64,000 nt of DNA, from assembly GCA_016926875.1 (NCBI GenBank), contig JAFGNU010000073.1, positions 1 through 64,000 of the forward strand, given 5' to 3'. This document shows positions 52,307 through 60,521 of the stretch, piece by piece. How positions within the stretch are numbered: the stretch's first letter is position 1; each line of letters starts with the position of its first letter. This DNA is from Anaerolineae bacterium. GTDB taxonomy: Bacteria > Chloroflexota > Anaerolineae > Aggregatilineales > Aggregatilineaceae. A program made the translations under genes and the position numbers. The notes under the pieces are model-generated. The model saw nothing but the letters and a program-made list of their open reading frames with translations, did no database searches and was not told the DNA's origin.

Positions 52307-52315
52307 GAGAGCGCA

Positions 52316-53005
52316 TCACTGTTCGGCATTACGGTCTTTTTTTATGCGGTTTTTGAGCCACTGCCCAAATTTCTCAAGTTTCCCCATTATCCAAGGAAAC
52401 AGAACAGCGATACCAATCCCCACTATCACTACAACTTGGTCGGCCTCTACTGCTGCCATTGCTAAAACAACCAACCCCACAACAATTTGACCAAGTAGCC
52501 AAGCTGCTTGTATTATCTGCTCCGACTTGTACTTGTTGTTATGTTGTGCCTTTTGGATAGCACCTAACAGGTATTCATCTTCATCATCAGGGTTCGGCTT
52601 GCCAATATAGTCAACAATCAGCTTATCCAAATACCTGCTTTCAGAAGGAGGCATATACTTGTATAGATAAGACGCATACTTCAATTGCCCATCAGCAACC
52701 CCTGGTACATCCCACCATTCCATTGGACCAACTGCCCGTTGAACAGCACGAACAAGCAAATAGTACAGGAGCAGCACTACAAAAAGTCCAACCCAATACA
52801 GGTTTCCAACTTTCGCTTTTGTAAGCGTTATTTGCAGAGAGGCAATGATTCCAAACACCCCGCTGGTAACGCTTAATATGTCCCAAGCCTTTTTATCCAG
52901 GATTCGAGCCGATTCGCGTTGGCTTTTTAGTAGTGCGCTGAGATAGTTCACTAATTCGCGTTTTCGCTCAATATTATTGTATACTTCATTATCATCGTCC
53001 ATCAT
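52316..53005 (-). CDS. Four-TM protein in an AT-rich insert, function unknown
   Basis: 229 residues; codon use is clearly AT-richer than that of all neighbours. Cytoplasmic N-terminal helix ('RKRELVNYLSALLKSQRESARILDKKAWDIL' region), TM1 ~42-60, TM2 ~70-87, a polar middle (~88-165: 'WWDVPGVADGQLKYASYLYKYMPPSESRYLDKL', 'AQHNNKYKSEQIIQAA' in parts), TM3 ~166-186, TM4 ~190-207, basic tail. The 2+2 layout with a charged helix leading into TM1 and an N-x-x-K helix leading into TM3 is like membrane effectors of SLATT or Pycsar/4TM kind; this is pattern resemblance only. It is divergent from a Pro-rich peptide gene 34 bases away, and convergent with mnmA. Confidence 0.8.
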   Translation of the reverse strand: MMDDDNEVYNNIERKRELVNYLSALLKSQRESARILDKKAWDILSVTSGVFGIIASLQITLTKAKVGNLYWVGLFVVLLLYYLLVRAVQRAVGPMEWWDVPGVADGQLKYASYLYKYMPPSESRYLDKLIVDYIGKPNPDDEDEYLLGAIQKAQHNNKYKSEQIIQAAWLLGQIVVGLVVLAMAAVEADQVVVIVGIGIAVLFPWIMGKLEKFGQWLKNRIKKDRNAEQ

Positions 53006-53039
53006 TTAATACACCACCATTCCTCCAGGGAGTTACATC

Positions 53040-53243
53040 ATGCCAGATGATAAACCCAAAACCCCACCACCGCCAGACGATCCGCCAGGAGGCACTCCCG
53101 TTCCCGAAATCGATCAGCCGTCGCCACCGCCGCCACCGCCGCCAAACGATCCGCCGGGAGGCACCCCCGTTCCCGAAATCGATCAGCCGTCGCTGCCATT
53201 GGACGTGCCCGGCGATTGGCCGGGAGGCACTATCGTTGAATGA
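53040..53243 (+). CDS. Pro-rich repeat peptide, function unknown
   Basis: 67 residues; GGGAG lies 7 bases before the ATG, supporting translation. After 'MPDDKPKTPPPP' come two copies of 'DPPGGTPVPEIDQPS' separated by a Pro-run, and a third partial copy 'WPGGTIVE'. The underlying DNA repeats (53079-53123 and 53148-53192) differ at 2 of 45 bases, which shows recent duplication. No signal peptide or membrane helix. Divergent from the four-TM gene. The opposite-strand 101-residue ORF is probably a shadow. Confidence 0.65.
   Translation: MPDDKPKTPPPPDDPPGGTPVPEIDQPSPPPPPPPNDPPGGTPVPEIDQPSLPLDVPGDWPGGTIVE
53079..53192 (+). repeat. Tandem duplication, 45-bp unit at 69-bp spacing
   Basis: Copies at 53079-53123 and 53148-53192 match at 43 of 45 positions; both changes are synonymous third positions (CCA/CCG and ACT/ACC), so the peptide repeat is under constraint or very young. 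Confidence 0.85.
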
Positions 53244-53293
53244 GACAAAGCAGTCGATGATTTTTGCGTAGAGTAAACGATTAACTGCAAGAC

Positions 53294-54148
53294 TCAATAC
53301 ACGCTGCGCTTGATCACCTGCTGCACCTCGTCGCGCAGCAGCAGCATCACCAGCGTGCCGATCACGATATACGGGCCATAGGGCAGCGGCGTGAACCAGC
53401 GGTAGCGCCGCCGGACGATCAGGCGCCCGCCCAGGTACAGCACCGCGCCCGCCGCCCCGGTGAAGACCGTGATCAGCGATGCGAAGATAAACGCCTTCCA
53501 GCCGATCATCAGGCCGCTGAGCGTCGCCAGCATCACGTCGCCAAAACCAAACGCGACTTCTTCGTTACGTGTCAGCGCCGAAAACGCGCCGCCGCCCAGG
53601 TACATCGCAAAAAACAGCCCCAGGCCAAGCAGCCCGCCGTAGCCGTAGCTGGCAAATGTCCGGCCCTCTTCCGGCGAGATGGCCGCCACCAGCAGCGCAA
53701 AGAGACACGACGGCAGGATCACGATAAACAGGATCAGCCGGTGCTCGATGTCGATGACCGTGATCAGCAGCAGGATCGCCACGTACACAAACCAGAACGG
53801 CAGGTTTGGCTCGTCCGCCAATCCCAGCGCCATACCCGCAAACATCAGCCCGGAAACGATCTCCACCAGCGGGTAACGCCAGCCCAACCGCCGGGGGACC
53901 GGTACCGCTTCAGCCTCGCCGGACTCCGGCAGATCAGGCGTTACGGGGTCGCCGGTTGCGGGTGATTCACGCTGCCCGGTCACAAAGGCCGTGATGCCCA
54001 ACCAGGCCGATACCGGGCGCGGTATGCCGTCCGGGTAATGCGGCAGGCGCGGGTTCCGCTGGTCCGGCAGATCGTCCGCCAGGGCGTTGATCAGGCCGCC
54101 AACCAGCACGCCGACCAGTCCGGCGAAAACTGCTAACACGATTTCCAT
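53294..54148 (-). CDS. Prepilin peptidase (A24 family)
   Basis: 284 residues with about seven membrane segments. Catalytic Asp in 'LITVIDIEHRLI' and in 'VAFGFGDVMLATLSG', the two A24 motifs. 'RYPLVEIVSGLMFAGMALG' is usual. The N-terminal domain has 'GGLINALADDLPDQRNP' but lacks the zinc-binding C-x-x-C pairs and contains an insert ('TGQRESPATGDPVTPDLPESGEAEAVPVP'-like stretch, quoted in part); so it is probably peptidase without N-methylation, or with changed specificity. No pilus genes lie near. Confidence 0.92.
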   Translation of the reverse strand: MEIVLAVFAGLVGVLVGGLINALADDLPDQRNPRLPHYPDGIPRPVSAWLGITAFVTGQRESPATGDPVTPDLPESGEAEAVPVPRRLGWRYPLVEIVSGLMFAGMALGLADEPNLPFWFVYVAILLLITVIDIEHRLILFIVILPSCLFALLVAAISPEEGRTFASYGYGGLLGLGLFFAMYLGGGAFSALTRNEEVAFGFGDVMLATLSGLMIGWKAFIFASLITVFTGAAGAVLYLGGRLIVRRRYRWFTPLPYGPYIVIGTLVMLLLRDEVQQVIKRSVY

Positions 54149-54174
54149 CTTCCGATCTCGTCCTTCCTGCCTGC

Positions 54175-54351
54175 TTATTCTAGCATACGAGGCCGTCCTT
54201 CGGGCCGATCCAGCGTGTACGGCGCGGTGGGCGTTGGCGAAACCGGCGGGGGTGGCAGCAGCCTGAACGCGCTGCCCAGCACAACCAGCGCCACGATCAA
54301 TACCACCAGAACCAGCAAAAAAACACGGCTTGCCGCCGCCCGATCCGTCAT
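54175..54351 (-). CDS. Small single-TM protein
   Basis: 58 residues from ATG 54349-54351 with GGAGG 8 bases before it, better than the track's start. One membrane helix ('VFLLVLVVLIVALVVLGSAF') followed by a Pro-rich tail ('LLPPPPVSPTPTAP'). Lies upstream of the prepilin peptidase on the same strand, 26 bases before it, and may be co-transcribed. Function unknown. Confidence 0.6.
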   Translation of the reverse strand: MTDRAAASRVFLLVLVVLIVALVVLGSAFRLLPPPPVSPTPTAPYTLDRPEGRPRMLE

Positions 54352-54461
54352 CGTTTCACCCTCCAACACGAAGGATTATAGCAGAATTCCCCGGCAAACA
54401 GGTTCGTCAGTTTCCATGCCTGCCTATCGCCGCGACGTCAGCCACTTGTCAGGGATTCCAA

Positions 54462-54490
54462 TTGCCCCGAATGCGCTGAGATTCTATAAT
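54462..54490 (+). promoter_or_regulatory. Promoter of the NfeD-flotillin operon
   Basis: TTGCCC, 17 bases, TATAAT; start about 43 bases before the ATG at 54540. Confidence 0.65.
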
Positions 54491-54539
54491 AAAATTGAAA
54501 CCGATCAATAACCCAGTTAATAGATAGGGACATCCTACC

Positions 54540-55151
54540 ATGTTGACCCTCACAGCTAGCATCTTCAGTGATATGTCGGGTGACAGCACGCTCAATCTGG
54601 TTTTTGCTGCCGCCCTGTTTGTCGGGCTGGTATACTCCGTGTTCCTGCTCTTTTTCCACGGGATCGGCGAAGCATTTGGTGACCTGGACATCGATCTCGA
54701 CCTGGACGTTGATGCCGACATCGATCTGGACGTCGATCACGCGGGCGAAGCAGCCGGTGTCAGTATGCTGGCCGTCGCCAGCTTCATATCGGCGTTTGGC
54801 GCCTTTGGCCTGATCGCCGTCACGCTGTTTGAAGCCAGCGCTGTCGGCAGCCTGATCACGGCCCTGCTTAGCGGGCTGGTGATGGGCATCGCGGCGCAGG
54901 CGTTTTTCGTATACATTCTGTCACCAACCGTTAGCAGCAATGTCCAGCAGACCAGTCTGATCGGCCTTGTCGGCGAGATCACCACGCCTATCCCGGCGAA
55001 CGGCACGGGGCAGATCGCGTTTGTCGCTAAGGGTAGCCGGATGACCTACTCCGCCCGCTCGACCGACGAAACACTTCTTGTTGGACGCGGTACGCCGGTG
55101 CGCATCGAGCGCATCGTCGGGGGCGTGGCGTTTGTCAGCAAAATCGATTAA
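54540..55151 (+). CDS. NfeD-like membrane protein
   Basis: 203 residues. One N-terminal membrane helix ('LVFAAALFVGLVYSVFLLFF'), a striking Asp-rich stretch ('DLDIDLDLDVDADIDLDVD' at ~48-66), two or three more helices ('FISAFGAFGLIAVTLFEA', 'LITALLSGLVMGIAAQAFFVYIL'), and a C-terminal OB-fold-like domain ('QTSLIGLVGEITTPIPANGTGQIAF' in part, 'GTPVRIERIVGGVAFVSKI') as in NfeD. It sits 37 bases before the flotillin gene, the classical NfeD-flotillin pair. The Asp repeat is not typical of the family and may bind cations. Confidence 0.85.
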   Translation: MLTLTASIFSDMSGDSTLNLVFAAALFVGLVYSVFLLFFHGIGEAFGDLDIDLDLDVDADIDLDVDHAGEAAGVSMLAVASFISAFGAFGLIAVTLFEASAVGSLITALLSGLVMGIAAQAFFVYILSPTVSSNVQQTSLIGLVGEITTPIPANGTGQIAFVAKGSRMTYSARSTDETLLVGRGTPVRIERIVGGVAFVSKID

Positions 55152-55188
55152 TTCGGGTTAGTGCCTGTTGTAGAAAGGATTTAAGCTC

Positions 55189-56604
55189 ATGTCAGTAGCC
55201 GTAGGTTCATTTGTAATTCTGCTGTTTTTGTTCATCGTGTTTACGCTGGTGGCCGCCTGGGCCAGCCGCGTACGCAAAGTCGGGCCGAATGAAGTCCTGG
55301 TCATCTCCGGTAGGGGCCAGACCAACCGCGAAACCGGCGAACGAGAACCGTACCGCATCGTTACAGGCGGGCGCGCGTTCATCTGGCCGATCCTGGAGCG
55401 TGTAGATGTGCTGTCGCTGGAATTGATGACCATCGAGGTGGTTACCGACGACGTCTACACCAAGCAGGGCGTGGCCGTCACGCTCGAAGGGGTGGCGCAG
55501 ATCAAGATCGCCAGCGACAACGTGTCAATCCGTACCGCTGCCGAGCGCTTCCTGTCCAAGACCCGGATGGAGATCATCGACGTGGCGCACGAAACGCTGG
55601 CCGGGCACCTGCGCGCCATCATCGGCACGATGACCGTCGAGGAAATCTACCGCGAGCGCGACATCTTCGCCCAGCGGGTGCAGGACGTGTCGGCAGGCGA
55701 CCTGTCCAACATGGGGCTTGGCATCGATACCTTTGTGATCAAAGATGTGCGCGACAAAGAAGGCTATCTCGAAGCCCTGGGCCGTCCGCGGATCGCCGAA
55801 GTCAAGCGGGACGCGACCATCGCCGAACAGGAAGCCCGCACCAAAGAAGCCGAAGCCAAGCGTGACTATGAGCTGCAACAGGCCACCTACGATAACGAAG
55901 TCGCCCGCAGGCGCGCCGAAGCCGACCTCGCCGGAACGCTCCAGGCCAATATTACCAACCAGGCCGTGCGTGCCGAGGAAGTCCAGATCGAGGTCATCGA
56001 GAAGCAAAAGCAGATCGAGGTCCAGGAGCAAGAGGCGCTCCGCCGCGAGAAAGAACTCGAAGCGACCGTGCGCAAGCCCGCCGAGGCCCAGCAGTACGAG
56101 ATTCAAACGCTCGCCAACGCGGCTAAGTATGAAACCGAAACCCGCGCCGCTGGTGACGCGGCAGCCATCCGCCAGCGTGGTGAAGCCGACGCCGACGCGG
56201 CCCGCGCCAAAGGTATCGCCGCTGCCGAAGTCATCCGCCAGCAAGGGCTGGCCGAAGCCGAAGCGATGAACAAAAAAGCCGCTGCCTGGCAGCAGTACAA
56301 CCAGGCCGCCATCATCCAGCAGTTGATCGACGTGCTGCCGCAGGTCGCCAACGCGATTGCACAGCCACTCGCCAAGACCGACCGTATTGTCGTGATCAGC
56401 AACGGCGACGGCCCAGGTGCGGGCGCGTCCAAGATCAGCGCCGACATCACCAGCATCATCGCCCAGGTTCCGGCCACCGTCGAAGCGCTGACCGGCCTCG
56501 ACCTGACGCAGGCGCTCAGCCAGCTTCCTGGCGTGCTCAGCCAGCAAGAAACCGCCGTGCAGGGTTCCGCCAAGCCTGCCAAGGGCAAGAGTGAAGAAGC
56601 ATAG
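55189..56604 (+). CDS. Flotillin-like SPFH/band 7 protein
   Basis: 471 residues; AAAGGA 9 bases before the ATG. N-terminal membrane insertion ('FVILLFLFIVFTLVAAWASRVRK'), SPFH domain ('VGPNEVLVISGRG', 'GGRAFIWPILERVDVLSLELMTIEV', 'VYTKQGVAVTLEGVAQIKI', 'DLSNMGLGIDTFVIKDVRDKEGYLEALGRPRIAEVKRDA' in parts) and a long coiled coil of Glu/Ala/Arg/Lys repeats (~200-370). Flotillins organise membrane microdomains. Conserved C-terminal region 'QLIDVLPQVANAIAQPLAKTDRIVVI'. Encoded right after the NfeD-like gene and 3 bases before the M23 gene. Confidence 0.95.
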   Translation: MSVAVGSFVILLFLFIVFTLVAAWASRVRKVGPNEVLVISGRGQTNRETGEREPYRIVTGGRAFIWPILERVDVLSLELMTIEVVTDDVYTKQGVAVTLEGVAQIKIASDNVSIRTAAERFLSKTRMEIIDVAHETLAGHLRAIIGTMTVEEIYRERDIFAQRVQDVSAGDLSNMGLGIDTFVIKDVRDKEGYLEALGRPRIAEVKRDATIAEQEARTKEAEAKRDYELQQATYDNEVARRRAEADLAGTLQANITNQAVRAEEVQIEVIEKQKQIEVQEQEALRREKELEATVRKPAEAQQYEIQTLANAAKYETETRAAGDAAAIRQRGEADADAARAKGIAAAEVIRQQGLAEAEAMNKKAAAWQQYNQAAIIQQLIDVLPQVANAIAQPLAKTDRIVVISNGDGPGAGASKISADITSIIAQVPATVEALTGLDLTQALSQLPGVLSQQETAVQGSAKPAKGKSEEA

Positions 56605-56607
56605 TCC

Positions 56608-57810
56608 TTGGTGCGCGTTTTCAAACGGCTACGAAACATAGCAGCAGGGGCAAGACGGTTGCTGTCCCTGCTGCCGTATCATGTAATTGCCCTGATCGGG
56701 ATGCTGGCGCTGACCGGGTTTGCAGGCAGCGTGCTGATCGTCTATTCGCTGCTCACGGATGAACCCAGGCCAACGCGGCCCACCGGCCCGCATCCATCGC
56801 CCACCACCAGCCCTGTTTTTACGCTCACCTCTGTTCAGCCGACCCAACCGGTTGATCTCCCCCCCGATGATCCATCCCATACCGGCCCAGTTGTGTATGA
56901 TGTCACCGGCGCTTATGCCTTCCCCATCGCCGCCGATCCGGGCCTGTACACCTGGACACATTATCACTGGGACGGCAGCAACGCGGTGGACATCGAAGCC
57001 CGCTTTGGCCTGGACTACCCGGCCTTTGTGCGTGCCACCACCGCCCCGCTGGTAGCCATCACAAGCGGCAGCGTTGAGAACTACAGCGGCAGCATCGGCG
57101 GGCAGGGGTACATGCTGCACGGTGATGATGGGTTGGATTACTACTATGCCCACATGGCCGAGCAGTTTGTGCCGGACGGCGCGCACGTGGTCGCCGGGCA
57201 GCCGCTCGGTATCATCGGCAACTCCGGCAACAGCGCGCAGTTCATCGAGCCGCACCTGCACCTGGCTATCGGCCCGTGCGATTCGCTCTGGGATCACCAG
57301 CCCGCCGTCAACGGGGCCGAACACCTCGCCACGCTCTTTAACCTGGGTTGGCAGCAGCGTTCGCCCGCCGACGTGCCATATGCCATGCCGGAAGGCTGGC
57401 CCGCTCACCACCCGGCGCTGACCGTTGTCACCCCTTACGACCAGGCGGCTGAGGCAGGACTGGCGCAGCCCGCCATCGAGCTTGGCTTCACCGGGTCACC
57501 GCCAGACAATCCGCTGGACGTGATCGCCCCGCTGGACGGTGAAATCAACGTTATCCGCTGGACCGTGCATTACGGCACGCGCATCCAGATCACCAACCGC
57601 GCCGCCGATATCACCGTCGTGATCTCCGGCGTGGAAAACTGGCTGGCGCAAGATGGCGACGTGGTCCACCGGGGACAGGCTATCGGGCGTTGGAATCCGG
57701 CTAACCGCCCGCACCTGCACTACATGATCTTTCAAAACGGCGTTATCATCGACCCCACGCCATCGCTGGATCAGCGCACCCGGCCCGCCGGGGATGTTTC
57801 AGGCCAATGA
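56608..57810 (+). CDS. M23 (LytM) family peptidase-like protein with two domains
   Basis: 400 residues; TTG start 56608 or GTG 56611. One membrane helix ('VIALIGMLALTGFAGSVLIVYSLL'), a Pro/Thr linker, then an M23 domain with 'HYHWDGSNAVDIEA' (H-x-x-x-D zinc ligands), 'YYYAHMAEQFVPDGAHVVAGQPLGIIGNSGNS' in part, and 'EPHLHLAIG' (H-x-H). A second half (~290-385) repeats the fold: 'LDVIAPLDGEINVI', 'DGDVVHRGQAIGRW', 'RPHLHYMIFQNG', but has no H-x-x-x-D, so it is likely inactive. Acts on peptidoglycan outside the membrane. Its stop overlaps the next ORF's longest start, but not the chosen one. Confidence 0.9.
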   Translation: MVRVFKRLRNIAAGARRLLSLLPYHVIALIGMLALTGFAGSVLIVYSLLTDEPRPTRPTGPHPSPTTSPVFTLTSVQPTQPVDLPPDDPSHTGPVVYDVTGAYAFPIAADPGLYTWTHYHWDGSNAVDIEARFGLDYPAFVRATTAPLVAITSGSVENYSGSIGGQGYMLHGDDGLDYYYAHMAEQFVPDGAHVVAGQPLGIIGNSGNSAQFIEPHLHLAIGPCDSLWDHQPAVNGAEHLATLFNLGWQQRSPADVPYAMPEGWPAHHPALTVVTPYDQAAEAGLAQPAIELGFTGSPPDNPLDVIAPLDGEINVIRWTVHYGTRIQITNRAADITVVISGVENWLAQDGDVVHRGQAIGRWNPANRPHLHYMIFQNGVIIDPTPSLDQRTRPAGDVSGQ

Positions 57811-57883
57811 CAAGCGCCCTCGCCTGGTGCGTATAATGAAGTGGCTGAACCCTGATCGCTCACATCTGGAGACAAAAATCACG

Positions 57884-59455
57884 ATGCCCGTTTTTCGCCG
57901 GACGTTTTCACTTGTACTGTTGTTCGCGCTTGCGCTGGCCGCCGTTGGGCAGGGACTCGCGCCCGCCCGCGCCCAGGATACCGGCACGATCACCATTGGC
58001 ATGACCGATCTGCCCAACACGCTCGATCCCGGCGAAGCCTACGACTTCGCAGCCTGGGAAGTGCTTTGCCACCTGTACACCGGCCTGACGCGCCAGGTGC
58101 CCGGCACGTTTGATTATGAACTGGCGCTGGCCGAGAGTTACACCGTCAGCGAGGACAGGCTGACCTACACCTTCACCCTGCGCGACGATGCCGTTTTCAC
58201 CGACGGCACGCCGATCACCGCGCAGACGTTTGTCGATTCGATCACCCGCGTCCGCGCCTTAAAAGAGGATGCCGAGCAGGCCATCGAGCCGTATGTGGCA
58301 GCCGTCGATGCGACCGGCAGCGGCGAGCTGGTCTTTCACCTGACGCGCCCGGTGCCCTATTTCCTGGCGCTGCTCGCGCTGCCGCCCTACTTCCCGGTAC
58401 ATCCCATCCTGGTCGCCAAAACCCAGCCCGTACCCTACCCGCAAGCATTGATCGGCAACGGCCCCTTCCTGCTGGAGAGCTTCACCGCCCGCACCGAGAT
58501 CGTGCTCACCGCCAACCCGGATTACGCCTACGGCCCGCCTGCCACGACATCGACCATCGTGCTGCGGCGCTACGAGAAATCGCAGGACCTGCGCGAAGCG
58601 CTGCGGGATCACAATGTTGATCTCGCCTGGCACACCCTGTTCTTGCAGGACGTGATCGATCTGGCAGCCGAAGATGACCTGACGCTGATTGAAACGCCTA
58701 GCACCCGCGTGTTTTATATGTATATGTGCCACGACCGTGACCCGTTTGACGATCCGCTGGTCCGTGAAGCGATCACGTACCTGATCGACCGGCAGAGCGC
58801 CGTCGACACGGTATTCAGCGGGCATCTCACCCCGCTAACCAGCATGATCCCGTCCGAGTTCGCAGACGCCTACGCGCCGATCTGGCCCGACAGCCGCGAC
58901 CAGGAACGCGCCGAAGACGTGCTGCGCGCGGCAGCCTACAGCCCGCGCGGCACTTCGCGCCTGACCTTCACTGTCTTGATCTCGTTTCACACCTACGGCA
59001 ACCTGTTCGTTTCCGCCGTCAACCAGCTATACCGCACCAGCTTCTCGCCCAGCGATTTTGTTGAAAGCGGCATCTACTGGGACGTCGAAACCGACGCCAT
59101 GCTGCCCGCGCTGGAACGCGGCGAGGCGCCCAATATGGTCTTCGGTTGGACGCCGATTGTGCCCCACCCGGCAGCCTACCTGCGCCCGCTGGTCCATTCC
59201 GCCGAAACAATCCCCAGCAGCGGCAGGTATGCCTCCACCGAAACGGACACATTGCTGGACGAGGCCGCGCTGCTGGATGACCCGGTAGAGCAGGGCGCGC
59301 GCTACCGCGACGTATCTGAATGGCTGCTGGCGCGCTACGACATCATCCCCCTGTGGCAGGAGCATCTCCAGGTCGTCGCCTGGAAGGACATCAACGGCAT
59401 CCAGCTAGAGCCAAACTTCTTTTTGCATTACGATCAACTGGCGCGGGCGGAATAA
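57884..59455 (+). CDS. Peptide-type ABC substrate-binding protein (SBP family 5)
   Basis: 523 residues from ATG 57884, chosen because it starts a clean signal peptide ('RRTFSLVLLFALALAAVGQGLAPARAQ'); the track's start lies inside the M23 gene. Family marks: 'ITIGMTDLPNTLDPGEAYDF', 'LALAESYTVSEDRLTYTFTLRDDAVFTDGTPITAQTF' in parts, 'GNGPFLLESF', 'ANPDYAYG', 'PLVREAITYLIDRQSAVDTVFSGHLTPLTSMIPSEF' in parts, 'LARYDIIPLWQE'. No permease or ATPase genes lie beside it, so it is an orphan binding protein that may use transporter parts encoded elsewhere. Confidence 0.93.
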   Translation: MPVFRRTFSLVLLFALALAAVGQGLAPARAQDTGTITIGMTDLPNTLDPGEAYDFAAWEVLCHLYTGLTRQVPGTFDYELALAESYTVSEDRLTYTFTLRDDAVFTDGTPITAQTFVDSITRVRALKEDAEQAIEPYVAAVDATGSGELVFHLTRPVPYFLALLALPPYFPVHPILVAKTQPVPYPQALIGNGPFLLESFTARTEIVLTANPDYAYGPPATTSTIVLRRYEKSQDLREALRDHNVDLAWHTLFLQDVIDLAAEDDLTLIETPSTRVFYMYMCHDRDPFDDPLVREAITYLIDRQSAVDTVFSGHLTPLTSMIPSEFADAYAPIWPDSRDQERAEDVLRAAAYSPRGTSRLTFTVLISFHTYGNLFVSAVNQLYRTSFSPSDFVESGIYWDVETDAMLPALERGEAPNMVFGWTPIVPHPAAYLRPLVHSAETIPSSGRYASTETDTLLDEAALLDDPVEQGARYRDVSEWLLARYDIIPLWQEHLQVVAWKDINGIQLEPNFFLHYDQLARAE

Positions 59456-59531
59456 GCGGCCCTACCCGGTTTCGCGTATCACGTGTACAATCTGGCCTCC
59501 GGTTCCATCCAACAACCTGAGGCTTTTTTGC

Positions 59532-60428
59532 ATGACAACCCTGAGCGAACACATCGACATCCTGACCGACAGGGTAATGAACGGCAGTCGCGGCCTGGAC
59601 GAAGTACTGGATTTCCTCGAACGCTGGATCAACGACCATGCTGCCACTCTCACCGCAACCGAGCGCAAGCAGTTCGACGCTACAGTAGATGCTGGCAAAA
59701 CAACCAGCATCAACTATTCCCTGGTAAACAACGTCTTGCGGCTGCACACGGCCCGGCTGCTGTATCGCTTAGATGCGCAGCAGGCAGCGCCGCCTGCCCC
59801 GGACGATAAGCTGAACCCCTACGAACAGGCGCGCGAGGATTTTCACCGGGTGTTCAAAGAAACCGAACAGGGCATCAACGAAGCGCAGATCGATCTCGCC
59901 ATCGCCAATGCGCACCAGTTTTTGGGCAACATCAACGCCAAGCGAAACTGGCTCGATACCGCGTTGAAGCACCTGCCGAGTGTCGCCGCTGTTGACCTGA
60001 CCAGTATGGCGCGCAGTATGCCAGCGATGCCGCTGCCCCGTTCGTCCTGGCTCCGGCGTATTGGCATCAACCTGATACTGCCCTCGCTCGAACGACTGGC
60101 CGAACAACACCGGGACGACCTGGCACAGATCGCCTACTCACAAGCCAACCAGATCATTCTGCTGGCACACCTGATCGGCACATCCTTTGAGTCCATCCAC
60201 GAGCGCCAGCGGGCCGGGCGGGCTTTCCGCGTCGCCGCCCATTTGATCGTGCGCAATAACGGCATGCAGAGCCACGAGGATCCCGCGCAGTTGCTCGACA
60301 TGGCCGAACCACTCCACGCTTACGAACCGGAAGCTGCGCGAGTGCTCGCCCAGCAGGCCCGCGACCTGTGCGTCGCGTCACCGGACGACGACAGCCTGGC
60401 CCGCGCCAACGCGATCCTTTACACCTGA
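59532..60428 (+). CDS. Alpha-helical protein of unknown function
   Basis: 298 residues; GAGG 9 bases before the ATG. Helical throughout, with no membrane segment: 'DILTDRVMNGSRGLDEVLDFLERWINDHA', 'NPYEQAREDFHRVFKETEQGINEAQIDLAIANAHQFLGNINAK' (in parts), 'LPSLERLAEQHRDDLAQIAYSQANQIILLAHLIG'. The middle resembles TPR-like helical pairs, but no motif is strong enough for a name. Followed by a bidirectional terminator, so it ends its transcript. Confidence 0.7.
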   Translation: MTTLSEHIDILTDRVMNGSRGLDEVLDFLERWINDHAATLTATERKQFDATVDAGKTTSINYSLVNNVLRLHTARLLYRLDAQQAAPPAPDDKLNPYEQAREDFHRVFKETEQGINEAQIDLAIANAHQFLGNINAKRNWLDTALKHLPSVAAVDLTSMARSMPAMPLPRSSWLRRIGINLILPSLERLAEQHRDDLAQIAYSQANQIILLAHLIGTSFESIHERQRAGRAFRVAAHLIVRNNGMQSHEDPAQLLDMAEPLHAYEPEAARVLAQQARDLCVASPDDDSLARANAILYT

Positions 60429-60463
60429 CCGGCGGCTGTCCACCCTGCTGCGCTCCCCGGATC

Positions 60464-60498
60464 AAAAAAGAGGAGCACCGTTGGGTGTTCCTCTTTTC
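60464..60498. terminator. Bidirectional intrinsic terminator
   Basis: AAAAAA, GAGGAGCACC, loop GTTG, GGTGTTCCTC, TTTTCT: a 10-bp stem (one G-U) with A-run and T-run on opposite sides, between convergent genes (59532-60428 and ferredoxin). Confidence 0.9.
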
Positions 60499-60521
60499 TG
60501 TCAGTCGTTTAGCTACGGGGT

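Noticed and set aside
52316-53005. CBASS or Pycsar operon
   Set aside because: Only the effector-like membrane protein is present; no nucleotidyltransferase or cyclase gene lies next to it, so only a resemblance is reported.
52992-53297. 101-residue minus-strand ORF opposite the Pro-rich peptide
   Set aside because: Its repeats mirror those of the plus-strand peptide, it overlaps the start of the four-TM gene, and the plus strand has the better ribosome site.
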